The notes beneath the pieces are model-generated. The model was not told the origin of the DNA. It saw only the letters and a list, made by a program, of their open reading frames with translations, and did no database searches. From NCBI GenBank assembly GCA_020072845.1, contig JAIQGF010000002.1, forward strand, positions 124,001-188,000: DNA of 64,000 nt, given 5' to 3'. Source of the stretch: Terriglobia bacterium. GTDB taxonomy: Bacteria; Acidobacteriota; Terriglobia; Terriglobales; Acidobacteriaceae. This document shows, in pieces, positions 48,531 to 57,184 of this stretch (positions are counted from its first letter, which is position 1; the number at the start of each line of letters is the position of its first letter). A program made the position numbers and the translations under genes.

Positions 48531-49027
48531 CCGCACCTCGCCAGCAAACGTCGAAGCCGCGCACCGCGGCCGAGCGGCTGACCGCGATCGTGCCTCTGGT
48601 CGAATACCTAACCCGAAAGGCTGCTGGGCGCGCGCCGGCGGTCACGCTAGCGGACGGTTCCGTGCCGCGCACGTCAGAAGATGTTGCACACGACATTGCA
48701 GGCCAGCGGGGTATTTCACGCGGTAGTGTGTGGCGGTGGTACATGCTTTTCGAGCGAGCCGGCGGTTGCTCCGCCTATGCCGCCCTGGCGCGCCGCACTC
48801 GCTCCGACAAAAACAGGCGCAGGTATTTCGAAGCTCGTCCTTATGTTGCGGAGCTGCTCGCGCGTCTGGTCCTCCGAAAAAAACTCTCCCCCAAAGCCGC
48901 GCACGATTCGATCCGGAGTCACATTTCTCAGCCTCCTTGTCTTTCAACCGTGCTCGCTGAAGTACGGCGGCTTCGGCCGCGCTCCCGCGCCGCGCGCCGC
49001 CACGAAAGAAAAGGCGGTCGGGCGTGA
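48527..49027 (+). CDS. Stand-alone transposase-type DNA-binding protein
   Basis: A 166-residue basic protein. Its centre (about 68-135: SVWRWYMLFERAGGCSAYAA, then LARRTRSDKNRRRYFEARPY and KKLSPKAAHDSIRSH) closely parallels a part of the MuA-like transposase encoded next (TIFRWVRRFRHFGLAGLADG, then IRADKNKSRWFQEHPEQ and ERLSCQLTYEAM). So it seems to be a paralogue of the transposase's DNA-binding region without the catalytic domain. It overlaps its neighbours by 4 bp on both sides. It could bind the same end sites and limit or organise transposition (inference). Confidence 0.7.
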   Translation: MTAPRQQTSKPRTAAERLTAIVPLVEYLTRKAAGRAPAVTLADGSVPRTSEDVAHDIAGQRGISRGSVWRWYMLFERAGGCSAYAALARRTRSDKNRRRYFEARPYVAELLARLVLRKKLSPKAAHDSIRSHISQPPCLSTVLAEVRRLRPRSRAARRHERKGGRA

Positions 49028-51063
49028 GTGAACTTTGGCTCAACCACGAAACCCTGATTCGGCTGACGAACTGGTCCGATCGCACAATCAGGGAGAAGCG
49101 TCAACATAATGAGGTTGTGTTTCGCGAGCGTCCTGGCCGCGAGCGCAACGGCCGGCGCGCGTTCGAATACGCGGCCTCCTCTTTGCCGCCCGAGGGACAG
49201 CGAAAGATGTACCGGCTCCAGCTCGCCGCGTCCACCGCCGCCGACACGACTCAGGCGCTGACAACACCGGCCGCGCAGTCCGCGTTGTTCCTGCCATCGG
49301 ACGCGGAGGCCGGCAACGCGCGGATCGCACTTAGCCCCGAGCAGCGGAAAATCGCCGAGCAACGGTTGGCTCCGGTCAAGACAATGATGGAAGTAAAGCG
49401 GCGGCTGCACGCGCGCTCGCCGATGACCATCACCTTGGGCGACGGGCGGATGATCGACACGGAACGGGCATGGGCCGATTACCTGGGCGAGCAGCACGAC
49501 GTTTCGGGGCGGACTATTTTTCGATGGGTCCGCCGCTTCCGCCACTTCGGCCTGGCCGGGCTGGCCGATGGCATCCGCGCCGACAAAAACAAATCGCGTT
49601 GGTTTCAGGAGCACCCAGAGCAAGCCGTTTTCGCGCAGCGCAAGTACTTCCATGAGCGCCTCTCCTGTCAGCTCACCTATGAAGCCATGAAGCGCGAGTT
49701 CGGCGACGCCCTGAGGCGCAAATGCAAAGACAGCGACCGCGTTTGCGATCTGAACTATGACACCGTTCGCCAGTTTCTTAACGCGCAGCCGAAGCCGCTG
49801 GCGATCATGGCGCGCGAAGGCGAAGCCGAATACCACGAGCGTTGCGCGCCCTACATTGTTCGCGGCTACATCGATCTGCGGGTGAACCAGTGCTGGTGCT
49901 CAGACCACATGACGCATGACGTGTGGGTGCAGAACGCGGGCTACTTCCCCGGCATCGGCCACGACGATGCTGTGCGTCCGTGGCTCTCCTGCTGGATGGA
50001 CCTGCGGTCGAGAAAAATCGTTGGCGCCGTCTGGTATCACACGCCCAGCTCGTACACCGCGGGTTCTGCGCTGCGCCTGGCGCTGGTGGAGAACGGCGTC
50101 CCAGAGACAGGTTATCTCGACAACGGGGCTGATTACAAAAAGCTGGGGCGTGAGAATTCGCTGGAGCCCGAAACCGAAGGCGTGCTCGCCCGGCTCGGCA
50201 TCCAGATCACGAACGCGATCCCCTACAACGCGCAAGCGAAGCCGGTGGAATCGTGGTTCGGAAACCGGCTCCACGAGCGCTTCGACAAACTGTGGAAGGG
50301 CTTCTACTGCGGCAGTTCACCGACCACGCGCCCCGAAGATTGCAGCGAGAACCTCGCGCGTCACAAGGCATGGAGAGAAGGGAAGGCGCCGACGTCACCG
50401 CTGCCGCCGGCGAGCGAATTTGTTGTGCTGGCCCGCGACTTCATACGCGAATACAACAACGACCTTCCGCATCGCGGGCTCGGCATGGAGGGACGCACGC
50501 CGCAAGCTGTGTTCGACGCGCTGCTGCCTGCGGACCAGCGCAAGCCGGTAGCCGACACCGCCGCGCTGGACGCCCTGCTCTGGGATCGGCAAAAACGGCG
50601 CGTATCCGAGGGCGGCTGTGTCCAGATTTACAACGCGCGATATGAGCCCGCCGACAACGATTCGCGCGTGCGCCTTTTTATGGAAATCGAACACGACATC
50701 CTGGTCGCATGCGACCCGACCAACCTTGGCGAAGCGCTTGCGCTTGACCAGGACGGCCGCCTGATCGGCCGGCTGGTGGCACAGAAGCTGATGGCGCAAG
50801 GTCCGGTTTCACACGAAGACATCAAGGTCCGCATGAAGCTCCAGCGGAAGCTGAGGCGCGCGACGAAGGATACGATCGCCATCCTCGGCTACGGAATCGA
50901 GAGTGAACTCGACGTGCGGCGGCGCCGCGCCGGCATTGGCCCTGCGGCGGCCGCGGTCGCCATGCCGCGCCAGCTCCCCGCGGCGGTGGGCGGCAGTCTC
51001 GCGGTGCGAGAGCCCGTCGAGTTCATTGACGACCTGGGCGAGCGGTTTGCAGGGAGGGACTGA
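49024..51063 (+). CDS. MuA-like DDE transposase
   Basis: A 679-residue transposase with an N-terminal HTH (about 5-50), further DNA-binding part (about 140-225), an RNase H-like catalytic core (about 280-430) and a C-terminal beta-barrel and tail. The catalytic triad is visible: Asp294 (WCSDHM), Asp366 (YLDNGADYK) and Glu409 (AKPVESWFGNRLHERFDK), with spacing like MuA/Tn552. It cuts the element ends and joins them to target with a 5-bp stagger, matching the GTCGT duplication. GTG start overlaps the previous stop (GTGA), and the MuB-like gene follows 3 bp after the stop. It appears intact. Confidence 0.93.
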   Translation: MSELWLNHETLIRLTNWSDRTIREKRQHNEVVFRERPGRERNGRRAFEYAASSLPPEGQRKMYRLQLAASTAADTTQALTTPAAQSALFLPSDAEAGNARIALSPEQRKIAEQRLAPVKTMMEVKRRLHARSPMTITLGDGRMIDTERAWADYLGEQHDVSGRTIFRWVRRFRHFGLAGLADGIRADKNKSRWFQEHPEQAVFAQRKYFHERLSCQLTYEAMKREFGDALRRKCKDSDRVCDLNYDTVRQFLNAQPKPLAIMAREGEAEYHERCAPYIVRGYIDLRVNQCWCSDHMTHDVWVQNAGYFPGIGHDDAVRPWLSCWMDLRSRKIVGAVWYHTPSSYTAGSALRLALVENGVPETGYLDNGADYKKLGRENSLEPETEGVLARLGIQITNAIPYNAQAKPVESWFGNRLHERFDKLWKGFYCGSSPTTRPEDCSENLARHKAWREGKAPTSPLPPASEFVVLARDFIREYNNDLPHRGLGMEGRTPQAVFDALLPADQRKPVADTAALDALLWDRQKRRVSEGGCVQIYNARYEPADNDSRVRLFMEIEHDILVACDPTNLGEALALDQDGRLIGRLVAQKLMAQGPVSHEDIKVRMKLQRKLRRATKDTIAILGYGIESELDVRRRRAGIGPAAAAVAMPRQLPAAVGGSLAVREPVEFIDDLGERFAGRD

Positions 51064-51066
51064 CCA

Positions 51067-52104
51067 ATGGCTCTTTCCGTCGCATTCAAAGCCGCGCTCG
51101 CAGAGCGTCCCCAGCCCGATGAAACCCGGCTGCGGGCGCGCATGCAGACCTTCATGGCGGCGCACGGCCTCACCGACCGCGACCTCGGAATGCTCACCGG
51201 CTATTCCCGCGTCGCCATCTCGCACTTCCGGCTCGGCCGCTATGGCCACGTCTCCGCCAACCAGTCGGCGCTCATGGACGCGATCGACGCTGCCATCTCC
51301 GACGACAAAGAGGATCTCGACGACGAGCCCACCGGCAAGCTCTACACCCACACCCTGGATTACAAATTCCTGCGCCAAGCATTTTATTCGGCGCTCAACA
51401 ATGGCTTCGCCTACCACGTTCACGGCAATCCGGGAACGCAGAAGTCGTATATCGGCCGCGCGCTGAAGAACGAAGTGGAGGCGGCCGAAGCGAACCTGAA
51501 CGGCAAGGCGCGCCGCGTCATCTGGGTTGAACCGCTCGACCAGATCGCGCCGCTGGAATTCTTGAAACAGATTGCGGCCGGATGCGGGCTGTTCCCCAGC
51601 GGCAGCAAAACCCAGCTCGTGCTGAAGATCCGCTACGCGCTCGCCGGCCGGCGCTCGCTGCTGGTGCTCGATGAAGCGCAGCGCCTTTCGCCCGCCTGCC
51701 TGGAGGCCATTCGCCCACTGCTCGATCACAAGCCCTATGTCGGCATGCTCTTCATGGGCTCGCACAACCTGAACCTCACCTTCGAGCGCTTCGACCTGGC
51801 GCAGTGGCACGACCGGATTCGCAAAGGCAAGGAACTCCCCGGACTGAGCGAAGAAGAATCGCAGGTCATCTTGCGCGCGGAAATGCCGTGGCTGAATGCT
51901 GCCGAGCGCAAGGACCTGATCGAGCGTTCCCGGCGCGACGATCTCGGGGCGCTGTTGCTCATGAGCCGTGGCCGCCGCCGGCGCCCGCTGCCCGCGGCGG
52001 ACGAGATCCCTACCTACATCAACGCGCGCCGTCTCTTCGGGGCCATCCAGGTATCGCAACAGAGGCGCGCCGCCCGCAGCGAACGCGCGGATGCGCGAGA
52101 CTAA
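51067..52104 (+). CDS. MuB-like AAA+ target-selection ATPase
   Basis: A 345-residue protein with an N-terminal HTH (about 30-65, GLTDRDLGMLTGYSRVAISH) and an AAA+ domain: Walker A GNPGTQKS (120-127), Walker B SLLVLDEAQ (197-205), and a sensor-like MGSHN (about 228). MuB binds target DNA as ATP filaments, activates MuA and gives target immunity. Size, the HTH plus ATPase plan and the position right after the transposase agree. The ATP-site Lys126 and Asp202-Glu203 are present. The C-terminal 60 residues are Arg-rich. Confidence 0.92.
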   Translation: MALSVAFKAALAERPQPDETRLRARMQTFMAAHGLTDRDLGMLTGYSRVAISHFRLGRYGHVSANQSALMDAIDAAISDDKEDLDDEPTGKLYTHTLDYKFLRQAFYSALNNGFAYHVHGNPGTQKSYIGRALKNEVEAAEANLNGKARRVIWVEPLDQIAPLEFLKQIAAGCGLFPSGSKTQLVLKIRYALAGRRSLLVLDEAQRLSPACLEAIRPLLDHKPYVGMLFMGSHNLNLTFERFDLAQWHDRIRKGKELPGLSEEESQVILRAEMPWLNAAERKDLIERSRRDDLGALLLMSRGRRRRPLPAADEIPTYINARRLFGAIQVSQQRRAARSERADARD

Positions 52105-52114
52105 AGGAGACACG

Positions 52115-52657
52115 ATGCCATCCGCCGCGCAACTTCGAACCCTGCAGACGCTCTATAAGATGTGCGCCCCTCGATCCCTCGACTTCGGCGGCGCCGATCC
52201 GCGCGCGGAGCGCCTGGCATGGGCAACGAAGGCGATCGGGCGTAAGATCGATTCCTTTTCCGATCTTAGTGACCGCGAAGCCGGAACCCTGATCGACATG
52301 CTGAAGGGCCTGGCCGGGCAAGCGGTTGAACCGCCGAAGCGCTGGATACGTCCACGCGATCGGCATCACGCACGCGCGTTCGCAACGCACGGTCGCCGCG
52401 ATCGGAGCGGCAATGACGAGGTGATGGCTTCAGCCGGCGATTTGGCCGCGGTCGAAGAGATGTGGCAGCGCCTCGGATGGACGCGAGCGCAGTTCGAGGC
52501 GTGGCTCACCGGCCCGAGTTCGCCGCTGGCGCCGAATTCAGGCACGGCGCTGCGCACCTGGTCGCAATTGCAGCCCGTGCGATGGGCGCTGAAGGCCCTG
52601 CTCAAGCGCGCTGGGTTGTGGAGGTCCAGCGCGAAGCGCAGCCGGCGCGCGGCGTAG
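52115..52657 (+). CDS. gemA: GemA-like (Mu gp16) early protein
   Basis: A 180-residue protein from ATG at 52115, with AAAGGAGA 7 bp upstream. The N-terminal half (LRTLQTLYKMCAPRSLDF, RAERLAWATKAIGRKIDSFS, DLSDREAGTLIDMLKGLAGQ) matches the GemA/DUF1018 family, which in Mu alters host gyrase and gene expression. The later part is a basic helical region. Its early-operon place after MuB is the same as in Mu-like phages. Confidence 0.75.
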   Translation: MPSAAQLRTLQTLYKMCAPRSLDFGGADPRAERLAWATKAIGRKIDSFSDLSDREAGTLIDMLKGLAGQAVEPPKRWIRPRDRHHARAFATHGRRDRSGNDEVMASAGDLAAVEEMWQRLGWTRAQFEAWLTGPSSPLAPNSGTALRTWSQLQPVRWALKALLKRAGLWRSSAKRSRRAA

Positions 52658-52809
52658 ACTTCAGACTGAAAGCGGCTCCGCCGGGTGCATGAAACACCCG
52701 ACGAAGCCTGGCGGGAAGCGTGGGATTGGCACGCAACACGTTGACCGCATTTTAATCTACTTAGCGTGCCTCAGAGGCGGCGCCCCGCGCGCCGCACGGA
52801 GGCAACAAT

Positions 52810-53619
52810 ATGAAGCCGAGTCGGAAAGAGAAGAAAACCGCAAAACCCCCAACCCCGCGAAAGACGCGCCTGGCGCACCATTTCATCGCAAAACTCCCGC
52901 CGCCGGGTCCTGCTACGGGTGAAAAAGTCAGGCGGCGATCATTGAAGGCCGGCGATACACAGTGGGAAATCACAGCGCGGCCCGACGCTGAGTATGACTA
53001 CTTCGACATCGGGATTCGCGAACCGAACGGAGACGTGCTGCTGATCGGACAAACCTGGAACGAGGACGATGCCAAGCTGCTGATCGCTGCCGGGGCTGCA
53101 CTAGGAGCGGCCAGGAATTCGGACAAGGGCGAGATGCTCCAACTGCGGCACTCGATCGATGGCGTCATCGATTTATGGCCGGCGCGGTTCGCAAAGAAAA
53201 ATCTCCTCCCGAACAAGATCGTGGATCACATCTACTTCGCACACTTCCTCACTCATGCTGTGCTGCCGGCGCAAGTGGCACAGCGCACGACGGGCGTACC
53301 GGCGAGCCTGCTGATCGCGGAGGCAGTGACGGAGTTCGGCACCGAAGGGCGTGAGATCGGGGTCCATTCAGACGGGGACTTTAAGATTGGCCGGGTTGGC
53401 ATCGATGCGTGGTTTCTCGCCTTGGCGAAGCGTCGCAAAAAAACAGTGGCGCTGGCGCCAGCGCTCGCGGTTGCGGGCGACCGCTCCGCCTTCATCGAAG
53501 AGATTCGAAAATGTGAGGGCGTGTGGGAACCTCGGGTCCGCGGCGGGATCCTGCAAACGCTCGCCTACTACGATCTCCAGGACTGCGACCTGCCGAGGCC
53601 AGGACGACTGGAAGATTAG
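52810..53619 (+). CDS. Glucosaminidase-like protein, possible endolysin
   Basis: A 269-residue protein with a Lys/Pro-rich N-terminus (about 1-40). From about 135 a region resembles the FlgJ/Atl type glucosaminidase start: FAHFLTHAVLPAQVAQRTTG, then VPASLLIAEAVTEFGTEG, where Glu in AVTEFG fits the catalytic position. The part between (about 45-125) has no clear match. No signal peptide is seen. As an endolysin it would be unusual to find it at the end of the early group and not with late genes. The match is to a short segment only, so it remains uncertain. A strong terminator follows. Confidence 0.5.
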   Translation: MKPSRKEKKTAKPPTPRKTRLAHHFIAKLPPPGPATGEKVRRRSLKAGDTQWEITARPDAEYDYFDIGIREPNGDVLLIGQTWNEDDAKLLIAAGAALGAARNSDKGEMLQLRHSIDGVIDLWPARFAKKNLLPNKIVDHIYFAHFLTHAVLPAQVAQRTTGVPASLLIAEAVTEFGTEGREIGVHSDGDFKIGRVGIDAWFLALAKRRKKTVALAPALAVAGDRSAFIEEIRKCEGVWEPRVRGGILQTLAYYDLQDCDLPRPGRLED

Positions 53620-53644
53620 ACCGCCGGACCGTGTCTCCGGTGAT

Positions 53645-53673
53645 GCCGGCGCTTCCGCGCCGGCTTTTTTTTT
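53645..53673 (+). terminator. Strong rho-independent terminator of the early operon
   Basis: GCCGGCGC (53645-53652) and GCGCCGGC (53657-53664) form a perfect 8-bp stem with a TTCC loop, followed by nine T. It ends the rightward early transcript inside the element. Confidence 0.95.
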
Positions 53674-53732
53674 GCCGAACCAGCCAAGGTATCACGTCCT
53701 CGAAAAGTTGCATTTTTCGTCCCACGAGCACC

Positions 53733-53854
53733 GCCGTTGGATTGCCGCTTGTCTGCCGCGATTTTCGACCGTTGCCGCCTTGTAACTCCCGTGCGCTCAG
53801 ACGGTTATAGGCTCCGCACGGGCGTCAGAAGGCGTTGCCGTTGGATTGCCGCTT
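53733..53854. repeat. 18-bp direct repeat near the right end
   Basis: GCCGTTGGATTGCCGCTT occurs at 53733-53750 and exactly again at 53837-53854, 104 bp apart. It differs from the 19-bp end sites and could be a second protein-binding site, such as an enhancer or accessory site. The segment 53674-54053 holds no gene. Confidence 0.7.
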
Positions 53855-53909
53855 TACAATTCTCTAAGTTGTTGATTCTGTAGGAAACGATGTGCCGAAA
53901 TAGCTGAGT

Positions 53910-54045
53910 TGCTGACACGTAATTCCCGTTTTGCGGTTCGGCGGTTCATCCGACTTCCTGCCTCACAGGTCACTGATTCAGCGGCGCTTAACCCGCGAAG
54001 TCCCGCCGTATCCCTCCACCTCCCGCTGCTGACATACAATTCCCG
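53910..54045 (-). repeat. Right-end transposase binding sites, two copies
   Basis: TGCTGACACGTAATTCCCG (53910-53928) is the exact inverse of the left sites. TGCTGACATACAATTCCCG (54027-54045) matches at 16 of 19 positions and lies 8 bp from the end, as at the left. The pair is 117 bp apart, unlike the tight left array; no good third copy is seen between them. Confidence 0.82.
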
Positions 54046-54053
54046 TACTCACA

Positions 54054-54058
54054 GTCGT
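54054..54058. repeat. Target site duplication, right copy (GTCGT)
   Basis: GTCGT directly follows the CA terminus at 54053 and matches the left copy at 39560-39564. Confidence 0.85.
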
Positions 54059-54088
54059 AGCACGAACATTGTCGCAACCGTGGGTGTC

Positions 54089-54171
54089 AGTTATTCAGTA
54101 AGTAGTTCCTGACAAACTGACGCACTGAGCTACTGACCGACTGCTTCCATGCCTTGTCGACCACTGACCAC
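54089..54171. repeat. Host-type degenerate array next to the element
   Basis: CAGTAAGTAGTTCCTGACAA, ACTGACGCACTGAGCTACTG and ACCACTGACCACTTACTCA are copies of a CACTGACC-type word, the same family as after rseP (13121-13146). This starts the host sequence again after the element and abuts the next gene's stop. Confidence 0.6.
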
Positions 54172-55230
54172 TTACTCATTCGGCGGTCGCTTGTTCAGCG
54201 CCGGGCTCTCGCGCGTGCCGGTTTCGGTGTTGGCCACCGGCGCAGGTTTCCAGGCACTGGCGTTCTCGGGCGCGGAGGGGCTGACGCCGAAATCCCAGAC
54301 ATACATGTTGACGTCCTTGCCCAGCATCTCCACCAGCGCGTACTCGCCGGGGTCGAGTGGTTGTACCGGGACCACCTTGGTCCACTGGCTGTTCAGCGTC
54401 TCGGAGCGGGTCTGGACGTAATTTTGCTTCTGGCTCACTTTCCCATACACGGCGATTTCAACGGCGCCGACCACGCGCGCATCTTTCTTGGAGGTGGCGC
54501 GCACGATGCGGAAATGGTCGGAGAGGTCCCGAGCACCGGGGCCGGTGCGGGCATCCTGGTCGGCGTCAATGTTGACGTAAATCGCGGGTTGCGGGACGTG
54601 CGCCTGCACCGCCGCGCGCGGACCCTTGATTTCAATCGTCTGCTTGGCCTTCGACAGCGGATTGATGGCGGCGCGCAGGATGTTGCTCTTGCGATTCTGA
54701 TTGAGCTGGCCGCCGTTTTGCACCAGTTCGATCAGTTCCGGGTTGTCACGATAAACGTCGAGCAGGAAGATGCCGCCTTGCGAGGGCAGGCGCAGGCCGG
54801 GCTTGATCTCTGGGGACTTCTCCTCTTCCAGCCGGCGCTCGGCCTCTTCCTCGGCGTCCACGGCGGCGGCCTCGGCGCTCTTCTTTGGCTCCCCCTGGCC
54901 CAGTTCGTATTTATTCGTGGCGTCCCAATCCACCAGGGAGACTGGAAGGTCTTCCCACTCGGAGCGCTCGGTACTCATGTAATGCACGCGCTCGCCGATC
55001 AGCTCGCATTTGCTTGCCGTCTGGTAGTTGCCGTCCTTGAGCACGATGCGGTGCGAGGGACTGTCGGGAAGGGAGAAGGGGCAAGGCTTGGGGGCAGGCT
55101 CCGCCGCAGCGGGCTTGGCCGGCGGCTTGGATTTTGGCGAGCCAGTGCGCTGGGCCGGCGAGGAAAGGGAGATCAGCAGGCCAAAGGCGACGACGAGACC
55201 CCGAGACAAAACCGGCCAGCGCATGATCAA
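54172..55230 (-). CDS. Exported hypothetical protein
   Basis: A 352-residue protein with an N-terminal signal peptide (about 1-26, ending SSPAQ), a Lys/Pro/Ala-rich linker (27-48), then a mixed domain (HRIVLKDGNYQTASKCELIG, YMSTERSEWEDLPVSLVDWD). An acidic helix (EEEAERRLEEEK) and a beta-rich domain follow (GIFLLDVYRDNPELIELVQN, QPAIYVNIDADQDARTGPGA, PLDPGEYALVEMLGKDVNMY). The HYMS...DLPVSLVDWDAT part looks like a small motif found in exported acidobacterial proteins; no function is known. It is divergent from pyrG. Confidence 0.65.
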   Translation of the reverse strand: MIMRWPVLSRGLVVAFGLLISLSSPAQRTGSPKSKPPAKPAAAEPAPKPCPFSLPDSPSHRIVLKDGNYQTASKCELIGERVHYMSTERSEWEDLPVSLVDWDATNKYELGQGEPKKSAEAAAVDAEEEAERRLEEEKSPEIKPGLRLPSQGGIFLLDVYRDNPELIELVQNGGQLNQNRKSNILRAAINPLSKAKQTIEIKGPRAAVQAHVPQPAIYVNIDADQDARTGPGARDLSDHFRIVRATSKKDARVVGAVEIAVYGKVSQKQNYVQTRSETLNSQWTKVVPVQPLDPGEYALVEMLGKDVNMYVWDFGVSPSAPENASAWKPAPVANTETGTRESPALNKRPPNE

Positions 55231-55297
55231 ATTATCCGCTTTCTTCCGAAGCTCTGCATGGTTAGACCACGGAACAACGCGAAAGTCGCGTCGCTAT

Positions 55298-55315
55298 TGC
55301 ACCTATATTGGTGCA
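55298..55315. promoter_or_regulatory. Dyad TGCACC-N6-GGTGCA between divergent genes
   Basis: TGCACC (55298-55303) and GGTGCA (55310-55315) flank TATATT. It lies between the exported-protein gene and pyrG. It looks like an NtrC box but with a 6-bp rather than 5-bp centre. A CATAAT box lies at about 55350-55355 ahead of pyrG. Confidence 0.4.
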
Positions 55316-55445
55316 TTGTGAGGCGTTCCTTTTCGCACCTTTTTCTGGCATAATTGGTCGTGCACCCCACAAGCGGTTCCCAGGCAAACCCCAACCACGG
55401 CCTGGGCGAAGTATCCTTCAAAAATTCAGCGCGAGAGGTCGAAGC

Positions 55446-57125
55446 GTGTCGGCCAAATACATCTTCATAACCGGTGGTGTGGTTTCTTCCCTGGGCAAGG
55501 GCCTGGCGGCGGCGTCAATCGGATGCCTCCTGGAGAGCCGGGGCCTCAAGGTCAACCTGCAGAAATTCGATCCCTATCTCAACGTGGATCCCGGGACGAT
55601 GTCGCCGTTTCAGCACGGAGAAGTCTTCGTCACCGACGACGGCGCGGAGACCGACCTCGATCTCGGCCACTACGAGCGCTTCACCCACGCCAAGCTGACC
55701 CGCGACAACAATTGGACCACGGGAAAGATTTACGAGCAGATCATCGCCAAGGAACGGCGCGGCGATTACCTGGGCAAGACGGTGCAGGTGATTCCGCACG
55801 TCACCAATGAAATTAAAGCGGCGATGAAAAAGGTCTCGACGGATGTAGACGTGTGCATTATCGAGATCGGCGGCACGGTGGGCGATATCGAATCGCTGCC
55901 GTTCATCGAGGCCATTCGCCAGATGCGCCAGGACCTGGGGCGCGAACGGACGCTGTTCGTGCATGTGACGCTGGTGCCCTTCATCGGCGCCGCCGGCGAA
56001 CTGAAGACCAAGCCGACGCAGCACTCGGTGAAGGAATTGCTGAGCGTCGGCATTCAGCCCGACATCCTGCTGTGCCGCACCGACCGCTTCCTGTCGAAGG
56101 ACATCAAGCAGAAGATCGCGCTGTTCTGCAACGTGGAAGAAGAAGCGGTGATTACCGCCATCGACGTCAACTCGATCTACGAGGTGCCGCTGACCTTCGC
56201 GCGCGAGGGCGTCGACAAGCTGGTGCTGCGCTACCTGCACATTGACGGCGGAGTGCGCGACATCAGCCGCTGGGAAGAGCTGCTGAGCCGGGTCAACAAT
56301 CCGAAGGACGAGGTCTCGATCGCGCTGGTCGGCAAGTACGTGGAATACGAGGACTCGTACAAGTCACTGAAGGAAGCGCTGGTGCATGGCGCGCTGTCGC
56401 AGAATTTGAAGCTGAACGTCTCCTGGATCGAGGCCGAGGGGCTGGAGACCAAGGGCCCCGAATACGAATCGCAGCTCGAGAGTTACGACGGCATCCTGGT
56501 GCCGGGCGGCTTCGGCAAGCGCGGCATTGCCGGCATGCTGAACGGAATCCGCTTCGCGCGCGAGCACAAGGTTCCGTACTTCGGCATCTGCCTGGGCATG
56601 CAGACGGCGTGCATTGAATTCGCGCGCAACGTGGTCGGGCTGGAGAACGCCAACTCCAGCGAGTTCGATCCCGCCACGCCGCACCGCATCATCTACAAGC
56701 TGCGCGAACTGCGCGGCGTGGAAGAGTTGGGCGGCACCATGCGCCTGGGCGCGTGGATCTGCAAGCTGGAGCCGGGCTCGCTGGCGGCGCAGGCGTACGG
56801 CACGAATGAAATCAGCGAGCGCCACCGGCATCGCTACGAGTTCAACCGCGAGTACGAGCAGCCGCTGATTGCCGCCGGCCTGCGCATCAGCGGCGCCACG
56901 CCGGATGGCACCTACGTTGAGATTGTCGAGTTGCCGCAGGAGGAGCATCCGTACTTCCTCGGCTGCCAGTTCCACCCTGAGTTTAAGTCGAAGCCGCTGG
57001 AGCCGCATCCGCTGTTTGTAGCGTTCATCAAGGCGGCGTACGAAAACCGGCAGCGGCGCCGCGAGCAGAGGAGCGCGGCGGAAGTGGAGATGTTTTTGAG
57101 GCCGGAGAAGGTCAGCCGTTCGTAG
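55446..57125 (+). CDS. pyrG: CTP synthase
   Basis: A 559-residue two-domain enzyme that makes CTP from UTP, ATP and glutamine. The synthetase domain (1-270) opens with [20 protein letters not shown] (P-loop) and contains [35 protein letters not shown] and [13 protein letters not shown]. The glutaminase domain (about 290-545) has the GGFGKRG oxyanion part, the nucleophile Cys in FGICLGMQ, and the His-Glu pair in QFHPEF. GTG at 55446 is chosen because it begins the conserved [10 protein letters not shown]; upstream frame to 55308 is leader. Length is normal. Confidence 0.97.
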   Translation: MSAKYIFITGGVVSSLGKGLAAASIGCLLESRGLKVNLQKFDPYLNVDPGTMSPFQHGEVFVTDDGAETDLDLGHYERFTHAKLTRDNNWTTGKIYEQIIAKERRGDYLGKTVQVIPHVTNEIKAAMKKVSTDVDVCIIEIGGTVGDIESLPFIEAIRQMRQDLGRERTLFVHVTLVPFIGAAGELKTKPTQHSVKELLSVGIQPDILLCRTDRFLSKDIKQKIALFCNVEEEAVITAIDVNSIYEVPLTFAREGVDKLVLRYLHIDGGVRDISRWEELLSRVNNPKDEVSIALVGKYVEYEDSYKSLKEALVHGALSQNLKLNVSWIEAEGLETKGPEYESQLESYDGILVPGGFGKRGIAGMLNGIRFAREHKVPYFGICLGMQTACIEFARNVVGLENANSSEFDPATPHRIIYKLRELRGVEELGGTMRLGAWICKLEPGSLAAQAYGTNEISERHRHRYEFNREYEQPLIAAGLRISGATPDGTYVEIVELPQEEHPYFLGCQFHPEFKSKPLEPHPLFVAFIKAAYENRQRRREQRSAAEVEMFLRPEKVSRS

Positions 57126-57184
57126 TGGCCTAATCTCTGGGGTTGTCGTTAGAATCCCCGTTGATCTGCGTTAATCTGCGGCTA

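Larger units (their letters stand above)
39565..54053. mobile_element. Mu-like transposable element (14,489 bp) with exact ends
   Basis: The boundaries are set by four agreeing signs. GTCGT is found directly outside both ends (39560-39564 and 54054-54058), the 5-bp duplication expected of Mu-type transposases. The termini are TG and CA. 19-bp inverted sites begin 8 bp inside each end. Finally, the genes inside include MuA-, MuB- and GemA-like proteins while genes just outside are ordinary host genes. Layout: leftward late genes (39785-47014), leftward repressor, then rightward early genes to a strong terminator at 53645. No head genes were recognised. None of the host-type degenerate arrays was seen within it. 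Confidence 0.88.

Noticed and set aside
52689-52922. 77-codon plus-strand frame between the GemA-like and glucosaminidase-like genes
   Set aside because: It overlaps the start of the longer supported gene, and its second half is Arg/Pro/Lys-rich off-frame sequence.
55298-55315. NtrC binding site with sigma-54 promoter
   Set aside because: The dyad has a 6-bp centre instead of 5, and no GG-N10-GC sigma-54 element with correct spacing follows.
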